Of a stretch of DNA of 64,000 bases, positions 1 through 12,216 are shown in pieces. The notes beneath the pieces are model-generated. The model was not told the DNA's origin, did not search any database, and worked only from the letters and a program-made list of their open reading frames with translations. Origin of the DNA: Eutypella sp. D-1 (lineage: Eukaryota > Ascomycota > Sordariomycetes > Xylariales > Diatrypaceae). Location: the NCBI GenBank assembly GCA_023313575.1, contig JAJTTP010000017.1, positions 806,001-870,000 of the forward strand, in the 5' to 3' direction. The position numbers and the translations under genes were made by a program. Each line of letters begins with the position of its first letter. Within the stretch, counting starts at the first letter, position 1.

Positions 1-3000
1 TTGGGCGCCATTGCCCATCACGATCCCATGGGGGTTTCCATTCACACGATTGCCGGGTCATATGTTCAATTAAGGCGGACATCAGCAGCACAGGTAGAGG
101 CGCGATATGTGGCTGCCCGCGTCGTTTAGCTTGAAACAAAACGCGGTGGGGCGCGTACACAATTAATTCACATACGTACGTTGCAGCCTGTGCCCCCTCA
201 CTGACCGAATCTCCCTCGGGAGGAGACAGCGGGCCGCCGCGTCTCGTGCGACGTAGCCAGACGAACATGTAATTACTCTGCGATGAACGCACCGAAAACG
301 GACGAGCAAGGTCTCCCGTTTCTTGGTGCAGGATGGGGAAGCACGAGCATTTTGCGCTGCTAATAAACTCATCTCTTATCGAATAGGTATTCCTGGCTTG
401 AGTAATCAGGAAAGCCGAAGGACTTTCAATAAACGTCAGATCTCACTTCAGCTAATTTAAAGCTGCGGCGGGCCTTTGAGGATATAGAATAAAAGTAGGG
501 CTGAAGGGGACCAGCAAGCACATTGGATTTTTGCTAGTGAGCTGAGACGAGGCGCTGACTGGCCTTCAGCTGAATCAGCCCGGGCATCTACGTGTAGGGA
601 TAGGTCGATATCTAGGGTGTTAAGAGGCAAGGACCCGGTAATCCAGGGGTGGATGTGGTATTATGATTAAGCAAATAAAAGTTCGCAAAAGCATTTTGCC
701 CAAATTCACGACAGCACGACAACCGCTTTCTTTTTTTTCCGGAACCCATCCCCTTCACGCCACCCGCTGACGTGTTGGCATCTAGGTACGCGGCTGGAGG
801 CACAAATGAGACTACGTACACCATCGTCGTGGCACCAGTGATCGGGCTTAGCAAATGGTTCTTGACTAGCACCTAGCTAGAAGAACGGGTCTTCCGGGAA
901 AAGCAAACCTTACGGCCGCATCGTCCGTGCTGGCTTATGGCGAGGCCTTTGTCTTCCACTCCGTACGTATTTCATCGACTCGTGGCGATGATATCCTAGA
1001 TGAGAGCAGAGAGTACCGCCAGTTCTATGACATCAAAAGAAAGCACACGTAACCCGGACGACACATCACGAGGCGACACGACACGTCGCGACGTGATCCT
1101 TGTCCTACGTCGGGAGTGCGGACGCTCTCCATAAGAATAAATGACGCGTGCGAGCTTCTTGTCGCTCACCTGGCGGCCGTATAAGCAAACACGGGTGACC
1201 GTGGAGGCTTGGACGGACTCAACCGGTGTTTGCGAGTCACCAAGTCGGCGACCTTGGAACCCTTAGATGGTCTAAGCACTCTGCCACCTCTTAAGAGGTT
1301 GGATCCGTACTGATCCCATATTGCCTAGACATAGAGGCTTATATGTGCTCATTGGCGCAGCAACAAGAAGAAGATCGACGTGGCAGCGCTTGACCGAGAA
1401 AAATAATACCTGTCTGCTGCTAGTTGCGTGATCATCTGTGGCTATTTCTCGACTGCGTGTCAAACTTGCCCACTACTCCACTGCATGTACGGACTCTACG
1501 GAGCACAGAGGTCAAGAGCTTGCAGTATGTAAGCATGAGATGTTTCACCGGCAGACCAAACGGGTCTGATTGGTGATCGTGTATGCGTGGATTGACTGGG
1601 CTACTGGGTTGTGATGCACACGCATTTGTTTCAAGATAGGTACGGTAGTTAATGCTCCGACGAACGATCGTCCTGGCAACCCGGTAGAAAGAGCGGCAAG
1701 CACCGAAGAATAGGGAGGCACACGAATAAATGAAACGAAACGAAACGAAACGAAACGAAACTACGCAGTAGACCAAGCTAAATAATACATAGTATGTAGA
1801 CGTATCTTAATGTGACTGACTACATACCTAGGTAGGTTGATCAACCAACGATAATGCGACACAGAGGACTCGCATCTCGGACTTGCATTGGGGGTATGCC
1901 AGCCTAGCCAGCCCAGCCAGCCGCCTGCATGCGATATTATGCGGGGACCTCTACTAGCGCCGGGCTTCTTTTCCAGCTGGTTGGCGACGAGCTGCTTGGA
2001 TATTCCATCAACCCTGCCAGCCTGCCTGTTATGAATATGTTTTGGGGGACTGGGGGATTTATTGCATGCAAAGTGCATCCATAGAAGTGTGCCCAGGTGG
2101 GTATAACTCCGTATACCACCCTATATTCTCATGTCATGCAGGCTAGTGCTGCACCGGGGCGGGTCGCGGGAACTGCAGGTACGTGGTACGGGCCTCATCC
2201 ACTAGGAATTACAGGTAACTATATACCATCTAGGCATGCGAGGTATGTACGCACAGATAACTGTACATAAACGACTAGAACTCAGAAGAACAAAAGAGCC
2301 CAGTGCTAGCTAGCTCCAAGACCCAGAGTTCAACCAAACGAAGACTCGCCCGTGATCCATCGTGTACTGCTGAATCCTCTAGGAGTCCGTTCTCTGACTA
2401 CATACACAAGTACACGACTCCTCCATTAGGTAATTTTACACGTGTAGCTCGGAGTATCCCGGGCGTTACGTGAGTACTATGTATACTTAAATTTCCGGGT
2501 AAGAAGCAAACTTCGGAAAACATATAATAAAATTGCATAAGTGTAGCTTGTTGACTGAGCTGAATATCCAGTCCTATCTAGAGGTAGTACTACATAGTAC
2601 CTACTAGTAGTTAACAATAGTTTGAGCTTCGGGTCCTGCTATGCAGTTTACATAGTCTCCTGACGACAATTTGGGAATATTTTATTGTCGTTCTGGGCTA
2701 TGATTGGTTGATGCGCAAGAATCAGGCTAGACCTAACTCGTCGCTTACCGGAACGATAACGAGCATAGTACTTATGTACCCATCTACCAGTGCACGTCCC
2801 CTTCCCTTCCCAGTTTGCGGTGCACAGCATGAGAAATTTGGGGGAGTCGCTTTATTTCAATTTCGCCCTTCCCGTCCCGATTCTACGGAGCTGGTACGAG
2901 TAATACTAAAAAAAGAAACAGGGGGGTCAAGAAACAAATCACCCAAGGGATACATCTAGTTGCAACTTACACTATTATCATAATATCGATCATTATTAAC

Positions 3001-4977
3001 TACTTTGTTTACCTAAGTATCGTTTGTCTCCCTTCGATCGGGCAAGCAGTTAGCAGCTTGTACAAGGAAAGTTGTCCGTTGTCTGTCAATCTGTCTATAT
3101 TGCCTACTACATATCGCCCCCCCCCATCGCTAATTACGTCGTTGCACCAATCAAGCTAACTATGTCCCCTTGGTGTTATGTCGCAATCATGCACGAGATG
3201 CACTAGAAAAGCTCTAGATGCAGTTACATAGTATGCGATGCCAAATCACATTCGTCCAATCTATCCATTGCCAAGAACCATGTGGCAGCTGTATGGACAA
3301 GTGTGGGCAAGTATGGGCGAATCCCTACTCTAGCTTGCCTAGACGAACCCCCGTTTTCCTCCGTTTTTGTCCTTCATCAGCTTTCCATCGGGGCCGATGT
3401 TTTTCTTGGCGTCGATGTTGCCCAATCCGGGACTGGTATTGGTCCGTTCAACCATCCCGCGTCATAATTTTCGTCATGTCCTCTTCATGAACCGTTCCCC
3501 CCTCCCCCGCCGCCACTGCTCATCAGGGCGGGAAATCAGGAATATCTGAGATATTATGCCCAGATCTGTCATGGATGTCCGTGTGTGCCCGTGTGTTTGT
3601 GTGTGTAGATGTGTGCGAGCATATGTTGTGTATTGCTGTGTTGCTATGCTCGAAAGCTATAGTAGTCGACGTGGTTGATCGATCTATCGATTTCTAGCCC
3701 TGTTGCCAATCCTCACATCTTCACTACTTGAAACCTACCCATCTTCTCGCCATACTATGCACATTGCGCAGTAACATAAATTGGTCAAAAGAATATCAAC
3801 AATTTTACAATTCAAGGGACTTCCCGCTAGCCGAGAGGGCGACCCTACATAGAATTTCAGTCGAACCTATTCTGAGACTAAGACGTCTCGGGTCTTAGAC
3901 AGGTCCATCAACGTCCTCAAGGAGTCAACGCGCCACGATCCTGACAGTTCGAACTTATCTAGTGGATAACTTCAGCGAGAGCTAGCTGTGTCCATCCAAA
4001 CTATTGGGCGTTCATTCTCCTAGCCTCTGAACCAGCCCCAGCATCTAAGCTAAAAACAATCTCCCAGTTTCAAACTATGATGTTTATGCGGTCTTTCGTC
4101 AGACGTCTGCGACATTGATATTCTACCCAGCCCCCGGATTTGCCGACAAGGGCCTTTCCCTCGATTTCTAGACAATTGTCGCAAGCTCCTGTTTGTGATG
4201 TGCTAGAACAAAAAGCATCGTCTTCGATTTCACTCCCTCTGGCCGGCTGGCAACATTCTCAGAACCCTGCAATTTCGCCTGTTCCTAGCAAGTCCTATAC
4301 AGGCACACTATTAAGCGCTGACCATTCAGAGCTTGCCCGCTTACCACCCATAGCACCATTCATAGCACTACCCTGGACCCTGGCTCAGCGCTTCTTGTCA
4401 GGTACATCTGCATCCTAATTGGTCTGCCGCCCATGCCTTCAACTATTCTCACACCTGCATTGTGACGATTCTACTGGTCTTCGCATGTGTTATCTAAAAC
4501 TGGTGAAAGAAGTAATGAGGGCAGGCCCTTTCATACTATCTTAAGACGCCGAGAAAATCACGGCGGCAAACCCACGTGAACAAGCTCGATGCTTGAGTCT
4601 GTCTTCGTCCTATATCTCAAACTTGAATTCCACTCGATGGTTGGATCTCGATTCTTCGACTCATTATGGATCCTACTACCACTTTATTCACTTTTATGCT
4701 GTGAGTATTTTTTTTTTCAATACTTCTATGCAATAATTCCATCGAAGCCTGGTTGCTTTGCTTTTTATATCACAATTGCCGTCATTAGCATTTCTTTTCC
4801 CCGTATTTTTCTCTTATCACAGCCTCAATTGTGGCTCCGATACCGACTTAGGTCTCGATCCTGGTTCCTATCAGCTCGCTTCCATATCCCCTCTGAGTAT
4901 TGAAAGCCGTACCTTGCATACGTACGACCTCGTTAGCTTCTGTTGTCTTAGACAGCTGTCTTTCTTCTACCGACAAT
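1..4977. other. Intergenic, no supportable gene
   Basis: About 5 kb with only short, low-quality ORFs in all frames, none with a recognisable domain or consistent splice model. It holds a (GAAAC)6 pentanucleotide repeat at 1732-1761, a TACCTAGGTAGGT motif at 1825-1837, many short TA-rich stretches and GT-rich DNA near 3585-3630. Pyrimidine-rich DNA at about 4,650-4,970 is probably the 5' UTR or promoter of the gene starting at 4978. An unrecognised non-coding RNA cannot be excluded. Confidence 0.6.
1732..1761. repeat. (GAAAC)6 microsatellite
   Basis: Six perfect head-to-tail GAAAC units in intergenic DNA. No gene or structural role is visible. Confidence 0.9.
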
Positions 4978-6944
4978 ATGGATCTGGCGTTTGGTTACAG
5001 GGTTCCCACGCGAAGGTCAGATTTACCAGCCAATTTACCCATGTTGGACACGAAGTGTCAGCCCTGTCACTCATGCCTGACACCAACTCGGCAACTAGGG
5101 CTTATGGAGGCACCATATTCGAAAAAGATGGAGAGGTGATCCGTCATGGTGTTCGGGACATGCCCTGTTTTTGATAAACACTGCCCGGCTTTCTCCAGGT
5201 GGTGACACACAGTCTGGGAAGCCTACCAAGACGAGCTTACCCCCATGCTAGGCTGCGTTGTCAGGTGGGCTTGTGGCACCGACACATCCGCCGACCCACT
5301 GCTTGCGAGTGCAGGTATGAGTTGGACTGGTCGTAGCAGTTCATATAAATGTTTCTGCATTCCCACCCATACCCATCAAGGCTTAATGAGGAAGCTAACG
5401 ATATCTACAGCCAGACATGCCCTTCGGTTCAGACCGTCCATTTGATAGGGTCGTGGTCTAATTTTCAGGATTACCATTTAATGGAGCGTGACGCCAGGCG
5501 GGACCGAGGTCAATGGCGAGGTTGCCATTCGTTCAAGAATATCGTCTGTGACGGTGATCAAGCTAGCGGCTCAAGCAGGAGCGGTGGCCTCAAGATGGGT
5601 CAGACTTACTATTACTATGTGAGCTTTCCCTCGTAAGATTGTACTGGCCTTACCAACTAACAACGATAGTATGAGTTGGATGGATCGACAGAAAGCTACG
5701 ATCCCGCCAATCCCACAACTAATGCTTGCCCATATCTCCCGGGTCAGACCGTCAACACTCTCGAGGTCCCTCTAGAACGCTCGCTGCGATATAGAAGTGT
5801 GTCAATGAACTCACTACGGAGTGCAAACTTCAAGACGATGGAACCTCACGACAGGTTCATCACACCCCGACCGGCACCCCCGGCCCCGAGCGGCCCGGAA
5901 GTCACTGCTGGGTCACTCCCTTCTACTTCGTTCTCGGACACGAGGTCAGCTCGATCGGCTCGCTCTGTCTCTCCGGCACCCAGATGGGCTGGTGCCGCCC
6001 GGCGTTTGTTCGGCCTGAGGCCTCACAGCAAGGATGAAGATCGAGGGCTGTCATCCAGAGGCAGTGACTCGGGCCATTCACAGCCCGAACTTAGCAAGGG
6101 ATACGATACTTTGAGAAGTGCGACACCTACCGGAAGCGTTAGGTCGGTGAGGTCTCGTGATATATCTCCAGAATCTCTCAGACGTTTCCTGTCTGACGAC
6201 GTACCTTTCGCAACGTCTGCAGCGGAACCTGCGCCGAAGCTGTGGATACCCGACGAAATCGTGGAGGAAAATGAGGATGACGATAACTTCGCCACCAGTG
6301 CGGTTTCCGAAAGCGCGCCGGTCACGATGTTATCGCCACCACCAGCTCGGCGCAATATCTCGACGTCACCCGTTTCTCTATCCAACAACGCATCTACGAC
6401 TACCATTGTGCCGGAAACGCGGTTGGTAGATGAAAACATATCCACGGCAACTATTGAGGAGAGTGGTTCGAGCTCCGGGGTTAGCATGCACTCCACTCCT
6501 GCCCATACGCTCTCTCCCTCTACGCCGGCTTCCCCCGCTTCATCCTCATCCAAGTCACGCGACCGGAGTAACTATTCCTTCCTGGACGACATAGATGACT
6601 CGGATGATGACGAAGATTGTGTTTCCAATGGTGACGATTTCTCCATCGGCTCCCAGCCGGTCGATGTCGCCAGGGGTGATGAGGCGCAGTTGCGTCCTCG
6701 TGCACTTTTCACCAACTATAGCCTGCCGTCGTGCCACTCACCCGAGAATGGCAAGTCCGCTGATCTCCGGCAACAACAGCTGCGACCAGCCTTTGGTTCC
6801 CCAGAGCTAATCGCTAGGAACGACAATGGCGTGCCTGTTGGGAACACCCACTTGCTAACCCTGCCGCGCTTCGATAGCGGCCTAGATGACCTCACTAATG
6901 AGATCAGCTGGATAGCCGATGTCGTTCGTCCCAAGGACCTATAG
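4978..6944 (+). CDS. Glycogen-binding (CBM48/AMPK-beta-type) domain protein
   Basis: Three exons with matching phases: 4978-5135, 5411-5618, 5670-6944; 546 residues. The first ATG sits in a good context (ACAATATGG). Residues about 54-150 form the early-set glycogen-binding domain seen in AMPK beta subunits: VHLIGSWSNF near the start, the GQWRGCH core, then a Tyr-rich strand ending TYYYYYELDG across the second splice, followed by CPYLPGQ. The remaining ~390 residues are Ser/Pro/Asp-rich and predicted disordered, with no second domain recognised. The domain type suggests binding to glycogen or another alpha-glucan, or a scaffold role, but no catalytic residues are seen. Exon 1 and its 275-nt intron are the weak part: phase agrees, but a further small exon could be hidden there. 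The two downstream exons are secure. Confidence 0.82.
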
Positions 6945-7655
6945 GAGATCGTCTTCGTCGCCGGCGACGCCAAACCTTCTGGAAAACACTCACCACATAT
7001 CTGCGACAAATTAAACCCTTCAGCACCACATGATCTTTCATCTGCGTACCTCTAGAGAACGAGGTGGCCTGTAACACATACAGCCTTATATACACATACA
7101 CATACACACATTTGCATAGCATCGGCGTTTGGGGGACCACGGTGAGGGAAGGCATAGTTATACCCTTGGTTTTATTCTATTATAGACAGGATCTCGTCCT
7201 TCGGGAGAGACTCATTAATTTCCTTTGTCATCTGGGGTTGGGGTTAATGTGTGCAAGGCAGGGTTCAAAAGGAGTGTTGTGCAATGAAAAGGGATCTTCG
7301 GATGGGTACGGGACAGCATAGCCAGGAACAATGTGGAATGGGATATATGATCAGGATGAATATAGGCCCTTTGCAGCCTGAAATGGGATGAGAGCACAGA
7401 GAAAAGGGGCCGACTCAAGATAGGGGGGTTATGCCAGATAACTTGATTGGTAGTGATACTGATACCGACGCAACGCCACCGTTGGGTAGCCTGAATAGAT
7501 AGGTTTTATATGTATAGAAGATCGTCTAACCACCTCACACCTCGCCTGATCACTTGCATCTCGCAATGTCAAAGGACTTACAACATCCTCCCTATTGATG
7601 CGAATAATTACGAAGCTTACGATCGCTTGCGCTGCTGACTCTTGCAAGATCAGTC

Positions 7656-7663
7656 GATAGATA
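7656..7663. promoter_or_regulatory. Tandem GATA sites (AreA/NIT2-type)
   Basis: Two head-to-tail GATA cores (GATAGATA) about 1.1 kb upstream of the nitrate reductase ATG. Paired GATA elements are the known binding targets of the global nitrogen activator AreA/NIT2. They lie 48 bp from a NirA/NIT4-type site, which strengthens the call. Function is inferred from position and known nitrate-gene promoters. Confidence 0.5.
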
Positions 7664-7710
7664 CTAGCTACCTATGTCAAACCCTACTTATTTTTGATCG
7701 CCGCCTCGCG

Positions 7711-7720
7711 CTCCGCGGAG
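7711..7720. promoter_or_regulatory. NirA/NIT4-type site (CTCCGCGGAG)
   Basis: A perfect 10-bp palindrome containing both the Neurospora NIT4 consensus TCCGCGGA and the Aspergillus NirA consensus CTCCGHGG. It is the only such site I found in the 1.8 kb upstream of nitrate reductase, at about -1.04 kb from the ATG. The distal position resembles the published Neurospora nit-3 promoter, where NIT2 and NIT4 sites lie about 1 kb upstream. Confidence 0.55.
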
Positions 7721-8608
7721 ATGAAAATTCCTCGCAAGGGATTATGCGGAGCACCTCTGCGCTGATGGTGCCTTTTCAACCCCTCTCGAGGCCTCGAAGG
7801 ACTAGGATGGGGCCGCCCCTAAAGCCCAGTACACATGGTGGTATACTGCTTCGGTTAACCATTCACAGCGGTCTGTACTGCGCGCCAAGGGGCTCAGCAT
7901 ACGCCAATTACTAATGGCGGCTCTGTACGATTTTGTCAGCCCAGAAGGGAATCAGCCCATACCGGAGTAAGGCGCTAGCTAACTGAAGATTCAAACAAGT
8001 CAGGTCGGCCCCGTTACCCTTGCCTCTCTGTCTTGATACGTACTTGACGTCCTAAAGTCCGGCCTCCGCCGAAGATCCCGCCCGCATCGCAACGCCAGGT
8101 GATTGAAGAAGGGGACATCATTCCATCGCTCGCTACGCTCGGCAGCTCTTGGCCTAGCGTCTTCATTGTCCCTTGATGCTCTTAGGGTGGCCAACGGCGG
8201 CCGAGGAGTTAGAAATATCTGCTCTATGTAGCTAGTCTATCTAACCAACCAACAGTATCCTCAGCATAGTTTTTCAATATAGTCAAGCACCGTTTTAAGG
8301 CTCGTAGGTCCCCGCCGCCGGCACCCCTGGAGCCTGGGGAAGCTGACCCACTCAGATCGTAGCCCACTATAATAACTACTGCTTAGTGCGGCAATCGACA
8401 CGAGATGGTCCCAAACCATGGGCAAATCAGATGGTTTCCATTAGACTAACAGAGTTCAACCATGCCGCTGTATCGAGCAAAGAAAACGTTGCGTAATTGT
8501 GGTGGAGCGGGAACAGCTCCCCCGTATAGGGCCTACAGGGTGTTTCGTGCGTCATGAATTGGATGGCCCGACTCGACTCGCTTTGCCTCGCTGAAAAAGC
8601 TGTCTGGC

Positions 8609-8615
8609 TATTTAA
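8609..8615 (+). promoter_or_regulatory. TATA-like box of nitrate reductase
   Basis: TATTTAA about 140 nt upstream of the nitrate reductase ATG, in the GC-richer DNA just before the gene. Spacing suits a fungal core promoter. Confidence 0.35.
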
Positions 8616-8754
8616 TGGGGGTGGTCCGCACGCCCGCTTTCGACATGCTGACGGGCCGGATTTTGGGGTACTATTTTCGAGGTAGCGTCCGTCCCTAAAC
8701 AGTGACAACTATCTAGTTACCCGCCTACCAACATCACATTGTCTGTGAGGGACC

Positions 8755-11700
8755 ATGTCGGCCAAGGTCCCGTGGAAAATCGAGGTGGTGGACCATCCAG
8801 GCTCAACGGCTGAGGAGATCGCCAATGAGCCGGACTGGGATGCGGTTCACCCCCACCGCATAGGGTTCAAGAACGGCGACCGATTTGTCGGCATCTCCGC
8901 CGATGGTGCCGACGATTATGCGGCAGAGATTGAGGAGGCCCGAAAGATCCAGGATGAACTGAAGAAAGGCATAGCCGCCGGCAAGCTGGTCAATTTTCGT
9001 GACCTTGTCACCCACCAAAAGGTTAGATTCAATGACTGTGGGATAGGGGGGCTGAAGGGAGCAAGCCGCCCACCCCATTCTGGAGACATTTCTTTTTGCT
9101 GATGCTTGCTCAAAATGACAGGACTTCCACCTGAAACACCCCGAGAACCGCTCTCTCGGCTGGCGTTATGTCTTAGACGCGACCGAGAACTGGGTCAAGA
9201 ATGTGGAGGAATGGCCGGCGAACATCGAGAAGCGCAAGAAGCAGGAAGAGAAAGAGAAGAAAGAGAAGGTTCTGAAAAAGGAGATCGAATGGAAGAGAGC
9301 CCAAGGAAATGATGACAAGCACAACGACGCATATGCTGTCGGTTCCGATAGCGGTTACGATTCCCGCGATGCCGAGGAGGAAAAGGACAGCCAGGGCAGC
9401 GATAGCGACCAGGAACCCAAATACTCACCCCAGGAGCTTGCGCTGCTGCGGACCCTGAAGCATGAGAGCCAGTACATCTCACAGCTCCAGCAAGACGACG
9501 GCAAGGGGAAGTCCCCGCAGACGAAAAGTCGGACTGACATCACCATCGACGAGCAGGACCAGTTCAGCCCCGATAACTGGCTGCCGAGATCGCGGAATCT
9601 CGTCCGGCTGACCGGGAACCACCCCCTCAATGCCGAGCCAGAGCTGACCCGCCTGTACGAGGCCGGCCTAATCACACCAAACGAGCTTCACTACGTGAGA
9701 AATCACGGCGCTGTCCCCCGAATACTATGGGAGTTTCACCGGCTCGACATCGAGAACGGCAGCCTGGTGCTATCGATGAAGGATCTGCAGGAGAAGTACG
9801 AACCCATCAACATTCCCGTCGCTATAGCGTGCAATGGAAACAGGCGTAAGGAACTCAACATGATCCGAAAGAGCAAGGGCTTCGGTTGGGGCGCGGGAGG
9901 TGTTAGCTGCGCTTACTGGAAGGGCGCACTCCTGCGAGACGTCCTGATCTCGGCGGGCATCAACCCGAATGCCGGCAGGGAGACCAACCAGCGGCTCTAC
10001 GTGAACTTTGAGGGCTCGGAGGAACTGAGCGGTGGTAAATACGCCACATGCATCCCCTTCGACTATGTTATGGACCCGACCAATGACGTTATGCTCGCCT
10101 ATGAGATGAACGACCTACCTATCCCACCCGATCACGGGTACCCGGTCCGCGTCGTCGTCCCGGGATTCGTGGGTGGCAGGTGCGTCAAGTGGCTCCGGAG
10201 GGTATGGGTCAGTGACAAGGAGAACGACTCTTACTATCACATATGGGACAACAGGGTGTTGCCTAGCTTCGTTACGGAGAAAGACGGAGATTTCGCTGAG
10301 ACGATGTATAAGCACCCCTCCACGGCATGTTACGAGCAGAACCTGCAGTCGGTCATCTGCAGGCCGGCCCAGGGCGAGAAGATATCGCTCAAGGAGGCAC
10401 AGAAGGGGAACAGCTACCGAGTCGCCGGCTTCGCGTACAACGGCGGCGGGCACCAGATCCAGCGTGTCGATGTGTCCCTTGACGGTGGAGAGACCTGGCT
10501 GTACTGCATCCGCGAGTTCCCGGACCGCCCCATCCGGCACGGGAACAAGTTCTGGACGTGGCTCCACTGGCACGTCGACGTGGAGACGTCGCACCTCCTC
10601 CGTGCGAAGAGCATCGCGGTGCGGTGCTTCAGCGTCTTTAAGAACACACAACCGGAGCGTCCGATCTGGAACACTATGGGCTTGATGAACAACTGTTGGT
10701 ACGTGGTCAAGCCGGAGATCGTCGTGGACGAGGACGACGATGTGCCGTCCATCCTTTTCCGTCACCCGACCGAGCCGGCCAGCGGAGAGGGCGGGTGGCT
10801 GAAGCCCAGCGTCGAAAACCAGATCGAGGCCGCGAAGCAGCAGGCAGGCGTGCCGCAGAAGCAGTTCACTCGACAGGAGGTCGAGAAACACGACAAGGAG
10901 AACGACTGCTGGATCGTAGTGGACGGAAAGGTCTACGATGCCACGAGCGTCCTGGCCTGGCACCCCGGCGGCAAGGCATCGATCATGCCGCACGCAGGCA
11001 AGGTCCATCATCTCACGACGGAAGAGTTCGCTTCTATTCACGACGGCTTCGCGTACGAGAAGTTGAAAGGTAAGTAATAACCTACTCCCACTGCCACTTT
11101 AACTCCCATTTTGCCTCATGAAAACATGTGCTAACCTGCGGTGTACCTAGAATGCGCCATCGGTGTCCTCACGGACAGGGCCGCTAACTACGTCAAGAAG
11201 CAGGCTGAACAAGCAGCAAAGGAGAAGGCCTCGTCCGAGCAGAAGAACGAGCAGCTCGTGCTGCAGAGGCACCGTTGGGTGCCGGTCACGCTTATTGATC
11301 GCAAGTCGATCTCGGAGGACACTCGCGTTTACACCTTCGCGCTACCGGACGGCAAGGCCGTCTTAGGTCTAGGAACCGGCCAGCACGTCCAGATCGGTTT
11401 CCACATGAAAGACCGCATGCTGATACGCAGCTACACGCCTACAAGGCCGATCCTGCCCGCGCAGATCGATGCGACGCAGACCCTGGAGGATGACGGCGCC
11501 AAGGACGACCCTAGCAAGCGGGGCCTGCGTGACGGGGACGGCACGTTCGACTTGACAATCAAGACGTACTTCCCCGACGAGAAGCAGCCCGGTGGCGCCA
11601 TGTCGAACATCCTGGACTGCGTGGAGATCGGGTCCGAGGTGGAGCTGCGCGGACCGACCGGCGAGATCACGTACAATGGGAACGGCAACTTCACCATCGA

Positions 11701-12216
11701 GGGCCGGGAGCGGCACTTCGACCGCGTGTCGCTGGTCCTCGGCGGCTCCGGCATCACGCCAGGCTACTCGCTGCTCGCGCGCGTGTTGCTCACCGAGGGC
11801 GACGCCACCCGCCTCCGCGTCGTCGACGCGAACAAGACCGAGAAGGACATCCTGCTACGCCAGGAGCTAGAGGACTTCCAGGCCAAGTCCGGCGGCCAGC
11901 TCGAGGTCACTCACGTGCTGAGCGAGCCGGACGACAGCTGGAAGGGCCTGCGCGGGTTCGTGACCAAGGAGATCTTCGAGAAGCACCTCTTCGAGCCCAG
12001 TGAGTCGTCCGTCGTTTTCCTCTGCGGCCCGCCGGTCATGATCCAAAAGGCCGCATTGCCGGCGCTCAAGGGTAGGTTCCCCATTACGCTACTGTCCCTC
12101 TTTCTTAACTCTCTCTCTTTCTTTCTTTTTTTGTAGAAGATCGGGTACGCTAGAAACACTGGCTGACTTAACTAGAATGGGGCTACCGCGATGATGAAAA
12201 CATTTTTGGCTTCTAG
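8755..12216 (+). CDS. niaD: Nitrate reductase (Mo-cofactor / cytochrome b5 / FAD)
   Basis: Assimilatory-type nitrate reductase, which reduces nitrate to nitrite in the cytosol with NAD(P)H. Four exons: 8755-9021, 9122-11069, 11151-12071, 12176-12216; 1058 residues. The Mo-cofactor domain starts near residue 256, with the sulphur ligand Cys326 in ACNGNRR. Cytochrome b5 begins near 671, with haem ligands His703 (HPGG) and His729 (SIHD). The FAD motif RSYTP is at 831-835, the nucleotide-binding GGSGITPG near 936, CGPP at 1030, and the protein ends in FGF as the family does. The first ~255 residues are longer than in most fungal enzymes and include a highly charged Lys/Glu and Asp/Ser region, so this may be a paralogous class rather than the NiaD/NIT-3 orthologue. 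All key redox residues are present. Upstream GATA and NirA-type sites suggest nitrogen-source control. Confidence 0.93.

Larger units (their letters stand above)
6945..8754. other. Intergenic: nitrate reductase promoter region
   Basis: This 1.8 kb lies between the 3' end of the glycogen-binding gene and the ATG of nitrate reductase. It includes a CA/TA-rich 3' flank near 7075-7115, many GATA cores, a tandem GATAGATA at 7656-7663, a CTCCGCGGAG palindrome at 7711-7720, and a TATTTAA box at 8609-8615. No coding region is supported. Confidence 0.7.

Noticed and set aside
1195..1310. tRNA-like stretch with a possible GGCAGAGTG D-arm and GGTTGAGTCC T-arm on the minus strand
   Set aside because: No acceptor stem closes and the anticodon arm does not pair, so it is at best a degraded tRNA and more likely chance.
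10115..11041. 308-codon antisense ORF opposite nitrate reductase
   Set aside because: Shadow of GC-rich codon bias; the plus strand encodes clear Mo-cofactor and cytochrome b5 motifs and the antisense protein has no domain.
12137..12154. Upstream acceptor as the true start of the last nitrate reductase exon
   Set aside because: Gives a stop after five codons and loses the conserved FGF C-terminus; kept only as a possible alternative splice.
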